Of a DNA stretch of 37,901 bases, positions 15,580-24,908 are shown one piece after another. A model generated the notes under the pieces. That model was given only the letters and a program-made list of their open reading frames with translations, did not search any database and was not told where the DNA came from. Position 1 is the stretch's first letter, and each line of letters opens with the position of its first letter. The position numbers and the translations under genes were made by a program. Source of the stretch: Propionibacteriaceae bacterium (GTDB lineage Bacteria > Actinomycetota > Actinomycetes > Propionibacteriales > Propionibacteriaceae); NCBI GenBank assembly GCA_031266665.1, contig JAISAO010000077.1:1-37901 (forward strand), in the 5' to 3' direction.

Positions 15580-16152
15580 AGACAGTATCTCGGCGTGGGG
15601 CCATGGAGCAGCCTGGGAACGTCCGGTCGCAACGTCCGGTCGCACAGTTCGGAGGCGAGGCTGAATGCTGTGGCCAGTGGCGGCGAGCGCCGGCGCTGGC
15701 GGAGGTGACGGATCAGACTCCCAGCCGTCAACCCGTCACCGATGGCGGCCCCGCTCTCGGCGGCTCTTCTTTGACAATCGATGGTTATTAAGGGGGCTGG
15801 GCGATCCGGCCGGGTGGTGAAGGACTCTTGGCAACTTGCTGTTACTCTTGGCGGGCGAAGTTCGGCCCTAGTGGTCTGTCGCATCTAAAAGTTGGGCTAT
15901 GAGCGGTGTCGGGCGATGTCGATGGCAAGGCAGAGGACGGAGGCGGGCTGGACGCCCGCCGACTGACGACAACGCCGCCAGCGGCGTCGTCCGGCGCCGC
16001 GAGTCCGACATTTTAGGTGCGACAGACCACTAGGGGCTGGTCGGGAATAAACCGTCTGACCGACCTGTTGAACCCATCGCATGTCGCCGCCACAATCAGG
16101 CTGAGCAACCGCTGAGTCCGGCCCGACAGCACGATCCGACCAAGGAGAGAAC
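15580..16152. other. Intergenic region between antitoxin and surface locus
   Basis: This stretch has no convincing gene. It holds a 13-bp tandem repeat (AACGTCCGGTCGC at 15618-15630 and 15631-15643), about 200 bp of unassigned sequence, the 170-bp MITE described separately, and a possible promoter for the next gene (TTGAAC at 16068-16073, 17 bases, CACAAT at 16091-16096). The minus-strand open frame across 15549-15884 has no recognisable domain. Confidence 0.5.
15866..16035. mobile_element. 170-bp MITE with 25-bp terminal inverted repeats
   Basis: Positions 15866-15890 and 16011-16035 are inverted copies matching at 24 of 25 bases (outer end CCCTAGTGGTCTGTCGCA, inner end CTAAAA). The core has no ORF but includes the internal palindromic stretch GACGACAACGCCGCCAGCGG at about 15965. 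TA or CTAG at both outer edges suggests target duplication of the IS630/Tc1 (TA) or IS5-like (CTAG) kind. It lies between the truncated toxin module and the surface locus. The outer 16 bases recur at 29458-29473. Confidence 0.75.
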
Positions 16153-16926
16153 ATGAACGAAGTGGAAACGAAGCGCTCACGCCGCCGCTTGGGCGGCGTC
16201 GTCGCCCTGGCCGCCGGTGTGGCCCTGCTGATCGGCGGCGGCACCTACAGCCTGTGGACCGACTCGGAGACAATCGAGACCGGCGGCACCATCACGGCCG
16301 GCGATCTCGACATCGAAAAAAAGGGCAACCCCAGTTTCTGGGACGTCAGCGCGGGCCGCGCGGACGCCACCGACAATGTGACCGGCACGGCCAACCAGGA
16401 TGCGGTCAAGGGCCACGTCATCGACAGCCTGGATACTTACCGGGTCGTGCCCGGGGACGAGGTGGCCGGCGTCTACCAGTACCAGGTCAAGCTCGAGGGC
16501 GACAACCTGGTGGCCAAGCTCAGCCTCCAAAGCAAGGTGAATGAGAACAATTCGTCTTTCATGACGTACAAGTACCAGCTCTTCGACGCCTCCGGCAACG
16601 CTCTGACCGCTAAAACAGACCTGACGATGGGCAGCGACCATGCTGCCATCGCCTACCTCCAGGCCCCCGCCACCGGCCAGAGCGCCGGCCTCAACGATTA
16701 CATCAACAACGTCGAGGTGCCGATCATCACCTGGTCGGGGACCGATGCCAACCTGACGCTGGTGCTGTTCGCCTCCTTCGCCTCGTCCACCCAAAACCAG
16801 GATTACGCCGCGTCGGGCGCTGGAGCTGCCCAAGGCGTGGCCGCCCTGAAGGACATCAAGGTCACCCTGACCCAGGCGGATAGGACCGATTCGACGCCCC
16901 AGCCCTCGGCGACGCCCTCGGAGTGA
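16153..16926 (+). CDS. TasA/camelysin-like secreted protein with SipW-type alternate signal peptide
   Basis: A 257-residue exported protein. The N-terminus (RSRRRLGGVVALAAGVALLI, then GGGTYSLWTDSETI) is an 'alternate-type' signal peptide of SipW-cleaved substrates, with the conserved W-S/T-D just after the hydrophobic stretch and GGTITAGDLDIE following. The mature part looks beta-rich, with VVPGDEVAGVYQYQVKLEGD (typical of TasA-like folds), and has a Ser/Thr/Pro tail (STPQPSATPSE). No sortase motif is present. AAGGAGAG precedes the ATG. It is followed by a very stable hairpin and then the SipW gene, so it is the obvious substrate. Role in fibres, matrix or envelope is inferred from TasA relatives. 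Confidence 0.85.
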   Translation: MNEVETKRSRRRLGGVVALAAGVALLIGGGTYSLWTDSETIETGGTITAGDLDIEKKGNPSFWDVSAGRADATDNVTGTANQDAVKGHVIDSLDTYRVVPGDEVAGVYQYQVKLEGDNLVAKLSLQSKVNENNSSFMTYKYQLFDASGNALTAKTDLTMGSDHAAIAYLQAPATGQSAGLNDYINNVEVPIITWSGTDANLTLVLFASFASSTQNQDYAASGAGAAQGVAALKDIKVTLTQADRTDSTPQPSATPSE

Positions 16927-16964
16927 GACCAGGCCCGAGGCTGATCGCCTAGGCGACACGGCCT

Positions 16965-17004
16965 GGACGAGCGCCGGACCGGACCCCCGGTCCGGCGCTC
17001 GTCC
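16965..17004 (+). terminator. 17-bp perfect hairpin between the TasA-like gene and sipW
   Basis: GGACGAGCGCCGGACCG (16965-16981) pairs perfectly with 16988-17004 around a six-base loop. No U run follows. It may be a partial terminator or 3' stabiliser that lets the structural protein be made in excess over the peptidase. Confidence 0.6.
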
Positions 17005-17018
17005 ACCAGGCTAAGCCG

Positions 17019-17061
17019 CCTAGACCCGACACCACCCAAACACCTAGACCCGACACCACCC
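17019..17061 (+). repeat. 19-bp direct repeat before sipW
   Basis: CCTAGACCCGACACCACCC occurs at 17019-17037 and again at 17043-17061, between the hairpin and the sipW ribosome site (AAAGGAGAG at about 17097-17104). No function is evident. Confidence 0.6.
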
Positions 17062-17108
17062 GCCACCGGCCGGCGCCCAGCACCGCCCCCCAGCGAAAGG
17101 AGAGCCCC

Positions 17109-18143
17109 ATGACCACCGTCCCAGAACGACTCGATCCGGCCCGGCTCGACCCGGACCGGCTCGACCCGGACCGACTGGCTTCCCCCGCCCCGGCCGTCCC
17201 CACCGCCCCGGCCATCCCGGCGGCCTCCGACCCGGCCGCCTCCGACCCGGCCCCCGCCGCCCGCCGCCCCGACCGCTGGCGGCGGCGGCTGTCCTCGGCG
17301 GCCTACTTCGTCACCACCTTGGCCGCCACCGGCCTGCTCTTCCTGGCCGTCGTGGCCATGGTCATCCCCCGACTCTACGACGGCCTCTCCCTGACCGTCC
17401 TGTCCGGCTCGATGGAGCCCAGCCTCTCCGCCGGCGACATCGTGGTGACCCGGGGCTTCGAGCCCACCAACGCCACCGGCCTGGCCATCGGCGATGTCAT
17501 CACCTTCCTGCCCTGGCCCGACGACCCGACGCTGGTGACCCACCGGATCGTGGGCAAGACGATCGAGCCCGACGGCACCATCAGTTTCACCACCCAGGGC
17601 GACAACAACGACTCGACCGACCCCTGGGGGGTGGTGAAGCCACACCAGATCCGGGGCACGGTGATGTACTCCATCCCCAAGTTGGGATACGTCAAGTCCT
17701 GGGTGGGCGACGCCACCGCCACCATCGTGCTGGTGACCGCCATCGCCCTGTTGGTCTACGGCGGCGCCAGCCTGGCCCTGTCCTGGCGGCGGCGCTGGGC
17801 CAAGGCCGCCGCCCAGGCCGCCCGGGCCGCCAACAACACTTCGGCCAACCCCGATGACCCCGGCCCGGCCTCTCGGCCCGCCGCCCGAGCCGCCAGCCAC
17901 AGCCCGGCCGACGACGGCCCCGCCCTGGCCGCCCAGCCCTCTGACCAGATCGCCAGCCACAGCCCGGCCGACCCCGACGGCCCCGCCCCGGCCGCCCAGT
18001 CCCCCGCCGACCGGCGGGCCTCCACCGACACCCAGTCCCCCGCCGACAGCCGGCCCTCGGCCGACGCCCGGGCCGCCCGAGCCGCCAACGTCGGCCCGCC
18101 GGCCGCCCGAGCCGATGCTCCCGCCCGGCGGGCCAAGGCCTAA
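17109..18143 (+). CDS. sipW: SipW-like type I signal peptidase (ER type, S26B)
   Basis: A 344-residue membrane peptidase. The catalytic serine is Ser101 in VLSGSMEPSL, and the second catalytic position is His145 in TLVTHRIVGK, the Ser-His arrangement of archaeal/ER/SipW enzymes rather than the Ser-Lys of ordinary LepB. GDNND near residue 168 supplies conserved acidic residues. TM helices lie at about 62-86 and 210-235. Two low-complexity parts stand out: an N-terminal run of RLDP-type repeats and a ~110-residue C-terminal Ala/Pro/Ser/Asp tail, presumably cytoplasmic. Family knowledge: SipW processes TasA-like proteins. The neighbours on both sides carry such signals. Confidence 0.92.
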   Translation: MTTVPERLDPARLDPDRLDPDRLASPAPAVPTAPAIPAASDPAASDPAPAARRPDRWRRRLSSAAYFVTTLAATGLLFLAVVAMVIPRLYDGLSLTVLSGSMEPSLSAGDIVVTRGFEPTNATGLAIGDVITFLPWPDDPTLVTHRIVGKTIEPDGTISFTTQGDNNDSTDPWGVVKPHQIRGTVMYSIPKLGYVKSWVGDATATIVLVTAIALLVYGGASLALSWRRRWAKAAAQAARAANNTSANPDDPGPASRPAARAASHSPADDGPALAAQPSDQIASHSPADPDGPAPAAQSPADRRASTDTQSPADSRPSADARAARAANVGPPAARADAPARRAKA

Positions 18144-18210
18144 TCCGCCGCCCGCCCGACGGCCCCGCCCCGGCCGATGAATCAGGGGAATAATTCGCCG
18201 CCACCCGGGG

Positions 18211-18238
18211 TTGAGCCTGTTAGCCGTCAGCGTAAAAT
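18211..18238 (+). promoter_or_regulatory. Likely promoter of the giant beta-helix gene
   Basis: TTGAGC (18211-18216) and TAAAAT (18233-18238) are separated by 16 bases and lie 38 bases before the chosen ATG at 18277. This supports a start downstream of the TTG at 18211. Confidence 0.5.
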
Positions 18239-18276
18239 TGCCGCCAGACAGGCCGGCCAAGACCAGAAAGGGTCGC

Positions 18277-21200
18277 ATGACTCGCCCAGACACCCCCCCT
18301 CGGGTCCGTCCCCAAGACCCGGATCAGCCGGATCGCCAGCGGCCAACGGCGCCGGTCGGACCGCGCCGGACCGGGCGACGGGCCGCCCTGATCGCCCTGG
18401 TCGCCCTACTGACGGCCAGCCTCGGCCTACTGCCGGCGATCCCGAGCGCCACCGCCGATCCGGCGACGGACGGCCCAGCCGCCGAGGCGACCGCCACCAC
18501 CGATCCCACGCCGGCGGACGATCCCACGGCGGCGGAAGACGCCGATGAGCCGGCCGCCGCCGAGCTGCCGGCCGCCACCGCCGAACCGGACGAGGAAGCC
18601 GCCCCCGAGACGGCGGAGGCCGCCCCCGCCAGCCCGACCGCCACGCCGAGCCAGGACGCCGGACGCCTCCAGGCCCAGCCGCGGGCGGCGGCCACGGAAC
18701 TCACCATCTACGTCAACTCGGCCCGCTTCGGCGATCCCACGAACTCTGCCAAGCTTAAAGGCGACGCGACCACCTGCACCACCGGTCAGACCATCAACGG
18801 CCAGCCGGAATGCACCTTACAGGCCGCCGTCGAGTTTTCCAACAAGATCAAAAACACCTTGCCGGTCACGATCACCGTGGCCGACGGCTTCAGCGGCACC
18901 ATCGAAGCCACCGCCTCACCCAGCGGTATGATGCTGCTCTACACCCCTCCGAACTATATAACTGGTTTCGACGATCGCCACGCCAACGCCGCCTACTGGC
19001 ACATCACAGCCCCCGTCACCATCGACTTGAAAAACCGTTTGCAGGTCTCGTCCTCGTTCAACGTCGACGTCGCCGCCTTCTACGTCGAAGCCAGCAACGT
19101 GACGCTGCGCAACCTGACCAACATCCTGTCCGGCAGCAGCTCCATCGTCGTCTCCAAAACGTCCGCGCACATTCTGATCGAGGGCGGCTCCACCATCCAG
19201 ACCGCCAACTTCTACGCCGACCATTTCCTGGTGATCGAGAACGGCGCCACGGACGTCACTTTCCAGAACTACACCGTCGGCGGCCTGCGCGGCGTGGAGC
19301 CCAGGTCCGGCAACGGCGCCGTCGCCTTCGACGGGTTTAACGAGTCCCTCACGGCCCAGAACATCACCATCCAGAACGTCACCTTCCGCAGCCCTAGAAC
19401 CGGCACGGAATGCTCGGCCACGGATGGCTCGGGCTGCGTCAACACCGCCATCTCCTTGGGCCACGACGGCAATAAGACCAAGATCGACAAGCTGACCATC
19501 ACCGGCTGCACCTTTGAGAACATCATCTCGACCGACACCCCCCAGCACGCCATCAGCGGCTACCACGCCGGCTCCTTGAGCAACCTCACCATCACCAATA
19601 ACACGTTCAGAAATATCTACACCAGCTCCGCCGAGGACTGGTGGCAAGCCGCCGTCACGCTGCCCGCGGACAAGCCCCTGGGCGGCTCCAACAAGATCGG
19701 CGGCCCCGGCATACTAATTGATGGCATCGTTACCCCCCAAAAAAACACCTTCGACAACTCCGGCATCGTCTCGTCCGGGCAGTCCTACGCCATCGGCTGG
19801 AAATCTAACCAGTCCGGCAGCACGGACTCCAATCTGACGATCGAGTACAACCACTTCGACGGCTTCGCCCAAGCCGGCGTCCACCTGGAGAGCACCGGCC
19901 TGACCGTCGTCCGGCTCAACACCTTCGGCCCCAACCACGTCAGCCAGACCGGCGGCGGCACAGAGGCCGCCGGGGCCCACGCCGCCACTTACTCCAGCGA
20001 CGAGGAGACCGCCACCAGCGGCGTCATGGTGGCCAATTACGACAGCTCCGCCAATCAGCAGATCAGCACCTGGTATCCCGCCGGCACGCCCCTGATGCGC
20101 CAGACGAGCAACGGCTGCCAAGCCTTCCTCTGGGTCGTCCCCCCGACCACCGGAACCATACCGCCCACAAACGTGACCATCGATGTCTACTGGACAGCGG
20201 ACAATCAGGCCGAGGTCTACATCGCCTCCTACAGCATCTCCACAGCCTCCGACTTGGAGACCGCCATCCCGGCCCAGGCCATCGACCCTGAAACCGGGCA
20301 GATCTCGGGCTACCTCCGCGTCCAGACCCAGACCAGTATCGACAAAGACAAAGTGCCCCATCAGTCGTCGCAGTACTCCCGCCGGATCGCCCTGCCCAGC
20401 TCTTGCCAGGCGGCCACCCCGGGGGTCGATGTCGTGGTCGAGGTCAACTCGACCCGTTTCGGCGGTCCTCAGTACACCGGCCTGACCACCTGCTACACCG
20501 GCGAGCGACTGGCCGACGGCTACCCGGAATGCACCCTGCGGGCCGCCATCGAGTTGTCCAACCAGATCAATGACATCGCGCCGGTCAAAATCAGCTTGGC
20601 CGAATACTTCGAAGGCGGCACCATCGCCACCACCAAGGCCACCGGCAATTGGATGCTGCCATCGGGCCAGATCACCAACTTCGGCGACGCCTTCCGCTCC
20701 AACGGGGCCTATTGGCACATCAAGGCCCCCGTCACCATCGACTTGGACAACCGCTTGCACAGCTCGAACCAGGACAATGAGACCGCCGCCGCCTTCTACG
20801 TCGACGCGGCCGACGTCACCTTGCGCAACCTGACCGACATCATGGCCGGAGCCAGCGCCATCGTCGTATCCGGCCGGGCCAACCACATCGTAATCGAGGG
20901 CGGCTCCACCGTCCAGACGGCCAACTACAACACCGACCACTTCCTGGTGATCGAGAATGGCGCCAAAAACGTCACTTTCCAGAACTACACCGTCGGCGGC
21001 CTGCGCAATCTCGACATGGCCAACGGCGGCGGGGCCGTCGTCTTCGACGATTTCAACGATCCGGCCACGCCCGGCGGCACCACCAGCCTCGTCCTGATTG
21101 ACGGCGTCAGCTTCCACAGCCCTAAGACCGGCTCTGCCTGTTCGACCGCGGACGGCTCCGGCTGCGACAACAACGCCATCACAGTCGGCTACAACAACCA

Positions 21201-24132
21201 CCCGGTCCGAGTCGACGGCCTGACGATCACGAACTGCGTCTTCGAGGGCATCACCTCCGGCACGACGGACCTGACCGCCTTCGCCGGCCGACACGCCGGC
21301 AGCCTGAGCAATCTGAAAATCACCGACAACGATTTCCGCGACATCTTCGCCAGCAGCGGCACTAACTGGTATCGGGCCCTGATCATATTGCCCGAAAACT
21401 CGCCCCTGGGCGGCTCCAGCCTGATCTCCGGCAACACCTTCGACAACTCAGACATCGTCAGCGCCGAGCAGTCCAACGCCATCGCCTGGAACTCCAATCT
21501 GTCCGGCACGACGGCCTCCCACCTGGTGATCGAGGACAACTACTTCGACGGCTTCGCCCGGACCGGCATCCGCCTGGAGGAGACCGGCCTGGTGACCGTC
21601 CGGCGCAACACCTTCGGCCCCAATCACGCCAGCCAGACCAGCGGCACCACGACCGCCAGCGGCACCAACGCCGCCACCTATTCGGGCAACGAGGAGAACT
21701 CCACCAACGAGGTCATGTTGTCCAACGGCTCGGCCGCCAACCAGCAGATCCGCACCTGGCATCCCACCGGCACGCCCCAGGCGGCCCAGCGGGCCGGCGG
21801 CTGCCAGTCCACTCTCCAGGCCACCCCCCCGACCGCCGGCACGGCCCCGGCCAAGCCCGTGACCATCGACGTCTACTGGACGCCGGACCGACAGGCTGAG
21901 ATCTACCTCGGCTCCTACGGCCCCTTCGACGCCGCCGCCAGCTTCGACGTCCCCGTCCCGATTCAAGCCATCGACGCCCTCAGCGGGGCGGTCTCGGGCT
22001 ACGTCCGCTTCCAGACCCAGACCAACAGCGGCCTGGACCAGACCGAGTCGTCGCAGTACTCCCGCCGGATCGGACTGGCCGGGGCCTGCGACGCCGCTCC
22101 CCTGAACCCCAAGACCACCGTGGAGGTCAACTCGGACCGTTTCGGCGGCCCCAACCGGGGCGGCTTCGCCGGCTGCGACACCGGCCGCGTCCTGGCCGAC
22201 GGCGTCACCCCGGAATGCACCCTGCGGGCCGCCATCGAGCTGTCCAACGCCATCGGCCGGGGCAGCGCCGTCACCATCAAACTGGCCGACGACTTCGCCG
22301 GCGGCGTCATCCCCACCGCCGGGACCATCGGCGACTGGATGCTGGTCTCGGGCAAGATCACCGCTTTCGCCAGCTCCTACAAGGCCAAGGGGGCCTACTG
22401 GCACATCACCGCCCCGGTCACCATCGACTTGGACAACCGACTCCAGACCTCCAACTCGGACAATGTGGCGGCCGCCGCCTTCTACGTCACGGCCCAGAAT
22501 GTGACCCTGCGCAACCTGACCAATATCATGGCCGGCTCCAGCTCCATCGTCGTGGCCGGCACGGCGGAGAACGTGATGGTCGAGGGCGGCTCCACCATCC
22601 AGACGGCCAACTACAACACCGACCACTTCTTGGTGATCGAGAACGGCGCCAAAAAGGTCACCTTCCGCGACTACACCGTCGGCGGCTTGCGCCCCGTGGC
22701 CCCCGAGCCCGGCAGCGCCGCCGTCGCCTTCGACGGGGTGTCCAAGGAGCCCACCACCGGCGTCACCATCAAGGACCCCACGACCGCTATCACCATCCAG
22801 GACATCGTCTTCCGCAGCCCCCAGACCGGCTCGGAATGCTCGGCCACGGATGGCTCGGGCTGTGTCAACACCGCCATTTCCTTGGGCCACTCCAGCTCCA
22901 AAACCAACATCAACGGCCTGACCATCACCGACTGCCGCTTCGAGAACATCATCTCGGTCTCTAACACCCTGCACGCCGTTCACGGCTATCACACAGGCGC
23001 CTTGAGCAATCTCACCATCACCCACAATCAGTTCATCAATGTCTTCGTCGACACCACCACGACCTGGTACAAAACCGTCGTCCAACTGCCCTTGGACAAA
23101 CCATTGGGCGGCGTCAATCGGATCTCTAACAATATCTTCGACAATTCCGCCATCGTCGGCTTGAAACCGTCATACGCCATCGGTTGGAACTCCAACAAGT
23201 CCGGCACGGCCGCCTCCAACCTGATGATTGAGGACAACTACTTCGACGGCTTCGCCCGGGCCGGCGTCTACCTGACCGAGACCGGCCTGGTGACGCTGCG
23301 GCGCAACACCTTCGGCCCCAACCAGACCAGCCAGACCGGCGGCTCCACGGCCGCCAACGGAAACAACGCCGCCACCTCCTCGAGTGACGAGGAGACCGCC
23401 ACCAACGGCGTCTTGGTGGCCAACGCCACCAGCGCCAACCAGCGGATCCACACCTGGTATCCCAGCGGCAAGCCGACGGCGGAACTCAGCGCCGCCGCCG
23501 ACGCCTGCGTGGCCACGGTCCAGGCCATCGCCCCGACCAGCTCGAAACCGGCCACGCCCGTGACCATCGACGTCTACTGGACGCCGAACCGGCAGGCCGA
23601 GGTCTACCTCGGCGCCTACAGCGGCTTCAGCACCAGCCCGGCGACGATCACGTTCCCGATCCCCCGCCAGGCCGTCGACCCGGTCAGCGGCCAGGTCTCG
23701 GGCTTCATCCGCTTCCAGACCCAGACCACTAACAGCGGCGCCAGCAGCGCCTACGCCCAGACCGAGTCGTCGCAGTACTCCCGCCTGATCGCCCTGGCCG
23801 GCCAGTGCGAGCCGTCTCTCTACGGGGAGGACGCCCTGGCGGTCCAGATCCAAGGCTGGACCGCGGTCCAGTCCTCGGTCCCCGGCGAGGCGGCGACCTA
23901 TGACGACATCATGGCCACCGGCCGGCCGCTGGTCAGCGGAGCCACCGTCTGGGCGGGCATCCACGTCTGGTGGACTTACAGTGTGGTCAACCAGGGGGAG
24001 ACCCGATTGACCGATGTCGTCGTGACCGACTCCGTGCTGGGAGAGATTTGCCGTCTGGCCTCGCTGGAGCCCGGCCAGTCAGCCGGCTGCGCGGCCAACG
24101 GCATCGTCCACCCCGCCCGCCCCACCGGCTGA
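18277..24132 (+). CDS. Giant exported protein with three tandem beta-helix modules
   Basis: A 1951-residue protein. Residues 1-60 are a Sec signal peptide with a long basic N-region, hydrophobic ALIALVALLTASLGLLPAIP and cleavage after ATA. An acidic Ala/Pro/Thr linker follows (about 61-140), then three homologous modules at ~142-710, 717-1277 and 1279-1848. Each opens with VNSxRFGxP and a CxTG...PECTLxAAxE block. Each continues as a right-handed parallel beta-helix (GGSTIQTANYNTDHFLVIEN, DNYFDGFARxGxxL, NTFGPNHxSQT) and ends with a small beta domain (VTIDVYWTxxxQAEVYLGxY ... ESSQYSRRIxL). The last ~100 residues start a DUF11/DUF7507-like repeat (TYSVVNQGETRLTDVVVTDS) that stops early. No LPxTG or membrane anchor is seen. 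The ATG at 18277 has AAAGGG upstream. Likely an adhesin or matrix component. Confidence 0.85.
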   Translation: MTRPDTPPRVRPQDPDQPDRQRPTAPVGPRRTGRRAALIALVALLTASLGLLPAIPSATADPATDGPAAEATATTDPTPADDPTAAEDADEPAAAELPAATAEPDEEAAPETAEAAPASPTATPSQDAGRLQAQPRAAATELTIYVNSARFGDPTNSAKLKGDATTCTTGQTINGQPECTLQAAVEFSNKIKNTLPVTITVADGFSGTIEATASPSGMMLLYTPPNYITGFDDRHANAAYWHITAPVTIDLKNRLQVSSSFNVDVAAFYVEASNVTLRNLTNILSGSSSIVVSKTSAHILIEGGSTIQTANFYADHFLVIENGATDVTFQNYTVGGLRGVEPRSGNGAVAFDGFNESLTAQNITIQNVTFRSPRTGTECSATDGSGCVNTAISLGHDGNKTKIDKLTITGCTFENIISTDTPQHAISGYHAGSLSNLTITNNTFRNIYTSSAEDWWQAAVTLPADKPLGGSNKIGGPGILIDGIVTPQKNTFDNSGIVSSGQSYAIGWKSNQSGSTDSNLTIEYNHFDGFAQAGVHLESTGLTVVRLNTFGPNHVSQTGGGTEAAGAHAATYSSDEETATSGVMVANYDSSANQQISTWYPAGTPLMRQTSNGCQAFLWVVPPTTGTIPPTNVTIDVYWTADNQAEVYIASYSISTASDLETAIPAQAIDPETGQISGYLRVQTQTSIDKDKVPHQSSQYSRRIALPSSCQAATPGVDVVVEVNSTRFGGPQYTGLTTCYTGERLADGYPECTLRAAIELSNQINDIAPVKISLAEYFEGGTIATTKATGNWMLPSGQITNFGDAFRSNGAYWHIKAPVTIDLDNRLHSSNQDNETAAAFYVDAADVTLRNLTDIMAGASAIVVSGRANHIVIEGGSTVQTANYNTDHFLVIENGAKNVTFQNYTVGGLRNLDMANGGGAVVFDDFNDPATPGGTTSLVLIDGVSFHSPKTGSACSTADGSGCDNNAITVGYNNHPVRVDGLTITNCVFEGITSGTTDLTAFAGRHAGSLSNLKITDNDFRDIFASSGTNWYRALIILPENSPLGGSSLISGNTFDNSDIVSAEQSNAIAWNSNLSGTTASHLVIEDNYFDGFARTGIRLEETGLVTVRRNTFGPNHASQTSGTTTASGTNAATYSGNEENSTNEVMLSNGSAANQQIRTWHPTGTPQAAQRAGGCQSTLQATPPTAGTAPAKPVTIDVYWTPDRQAEIYLGSYGPFDAAASFDVPVPIQAIDALSGAVSGYVRFQTQTNSGLDQTESSQYSRRIGLAGACDAAPLNPKTTVEVNSDRFGGPNRGGFAGCDTGRVLADGVTPECTLRAAIELSNAIGRGSAVTIKLADDFAGGVIPTAGTIGDWMLVSGKITAFASSYKAKGAYWHITAPVTIDLDNRLQTSNSDNVAAAAFYVTAQNVTLRNLTNIMAGSSSIVVAGTAENVMVEGGSTIQTANYNTDHFLVIENGAKKVTFRDYTVGGLRPVAPEPGSAAVAFDGVSKEPTTGVTIKDPTTAITIQDIVFRSPQTGSECSATDGSGCVNTAISLGHSSSKTNINGLTITDCRFENIISVSNTLHAVHGYHTGALSNLTITHNQFINVFVDTTTTWYKTVVQLPLDKPLGGVNRISNNIFDNSAIVGLKPSYAIGWNSNKSGTAASNLMIEDNYFDGFARAGVYLTETGLVTLRRNTFGPNQTSQTGGSTAANGNNAATSSSDEETATNGVLVANATSANQRIHTWYPSGKPTAELSAAADACVATVQAIAPTSSKPATPVTIDVYWTPNRQAEVYLGAYSGFSTSPATITFPIPRQAVDPVSGQVSGFIRFQTQTTNSGASSAYAQTESSQYSRLIALAGQCEPSLYGEDALAVQIQGWTAVQSSVPGEAATYDDIMATGRPLVSGATVWAGIHVWWTYSVVNQGETRLTDVVVTDSVLGEICRLASLEPGQSAGCAANGIVHPARPTG

Positions 24133-24278
24133 GCGGCGGGGCGGGCGGGCGTCTGGCCGACGCCGGCCCGAGAGCCAACCCGGCCGGCCCGAGGTGGCAT
24201 GGTCCGAAGGGGAATAAAGCCCCACGGCCGACGGTTGACTGAGGTGTCGACTAGCCACCCGATCAAGAAGGAGTTCCC

Positions 24279-24908
24279 ATGCCTGGTCCAGTCGCCCGCC
24301 TGTGGCGGGGTCTGTGGCGGGGCGGACTGCTGGCGCTGACACTGGCCCTAGCCTCGGCCTTGGCCTGGGGACTGTGGTCGAGCGAGGCCGAGTCGGCCAA
24401 CGGCATCATCACGGCCGGCGACCTAGATCTGGAGCTAGGCCCCTTCAGCTGGGCTCAGACGACCGACTCAGTGCAGACGGCAGAACGCCAGACCGGCGCC
24501 TCGCCCGACAGTCTGGCCGACTTCGTGGCCGCCGCCGGGGACCAGATCGAGATCCAACAAGAGATCACCACCTTCTTGTCCGGCGACAACTTGGAAGCAG
24601 AGTTGTCGCTGTGGTGGAACGGGGCGACCCCAAGTGGCTGGTCCGGCGCCTTCCAACTGCGCACAGCCGCCGGCGAACTGGTCGGCCAGGCCGAGATCGG
24701 CCAGAGCCTCGCCCTGCCCGCCTGGGCCGTGGCCACCACGGCCGACGACTCGTCTGAGACCGGGTGGACGGTCCAGGTCGAGTTGGTGATCGACCCACCG
24801 GTCTACATCGACCCCACCAACCCCACGGCCGTCCCGACGGCCGACCCGACGGCCTGGGGCGGGCTGATCTTGAGCCTGAACCAGGTCCGGGGCCAGGCGG
24901 CACCGTGA
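24279..24908 (+). CDS. Second SipW-type alternate-signal secreted protein
   Basis: A 209-residue exported protein. The N-terminus LWRGGLLALTLALASALAWG then LWSSEAESANGIITAGDLDL repeats the signal layout of the 16153 gene: hydrophobic helix, W-S, and the GxITAGDLDLE motif just after. The mature part has IQQEITTFLSGDNLEAELSL, similar to VKLEGDNLVAKLSL in the first protein, so the two are homologous. AAGGAG precedes the ATG. It follows the giant gene by 146 bp and overlaps the next gene by four bases (GTGA), so they are coupled. No anchor motif is present. Confidence 0.8.
   Translation: MPGPVARLWRGLWRGGLLALTLALASALAWGLWSSEAESANGIITAGDLDLELGPFSWAQTTDSVQTAERQTGASPDSLADFVAAAGDQIEIQQEITTFLSGDNLEAELSLWWNGATPSGWSGAFQLRTAAGELVGQAEIGQSLALPAWAVATTADDSSETGWTVQVELVIDPPVYIDPTNPTAVPTADPTAWGGLILSLNQVRGQAAP

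Noticed and set aside
15553..15643. Short CRISPR-like repeats
   Set aside because: Only one inverted repeat and one 13-bp tandem duplication are present, without spacers of constant length or cas genes.
15549..15884. 111-codon minus-strand frame between antitoxin and MITE
   Set aside because: I see no recognisable domain. It overlaps the putative antitoxin operator and runs into the MITE end.
19714..23085. Long minus-strand open frames opposite the giant beta-helix gene
   Set aside because: They mirror the repeats of the coding strand, have no domain or ribosome site, and consist of G/V/D-rich shadow sequence.
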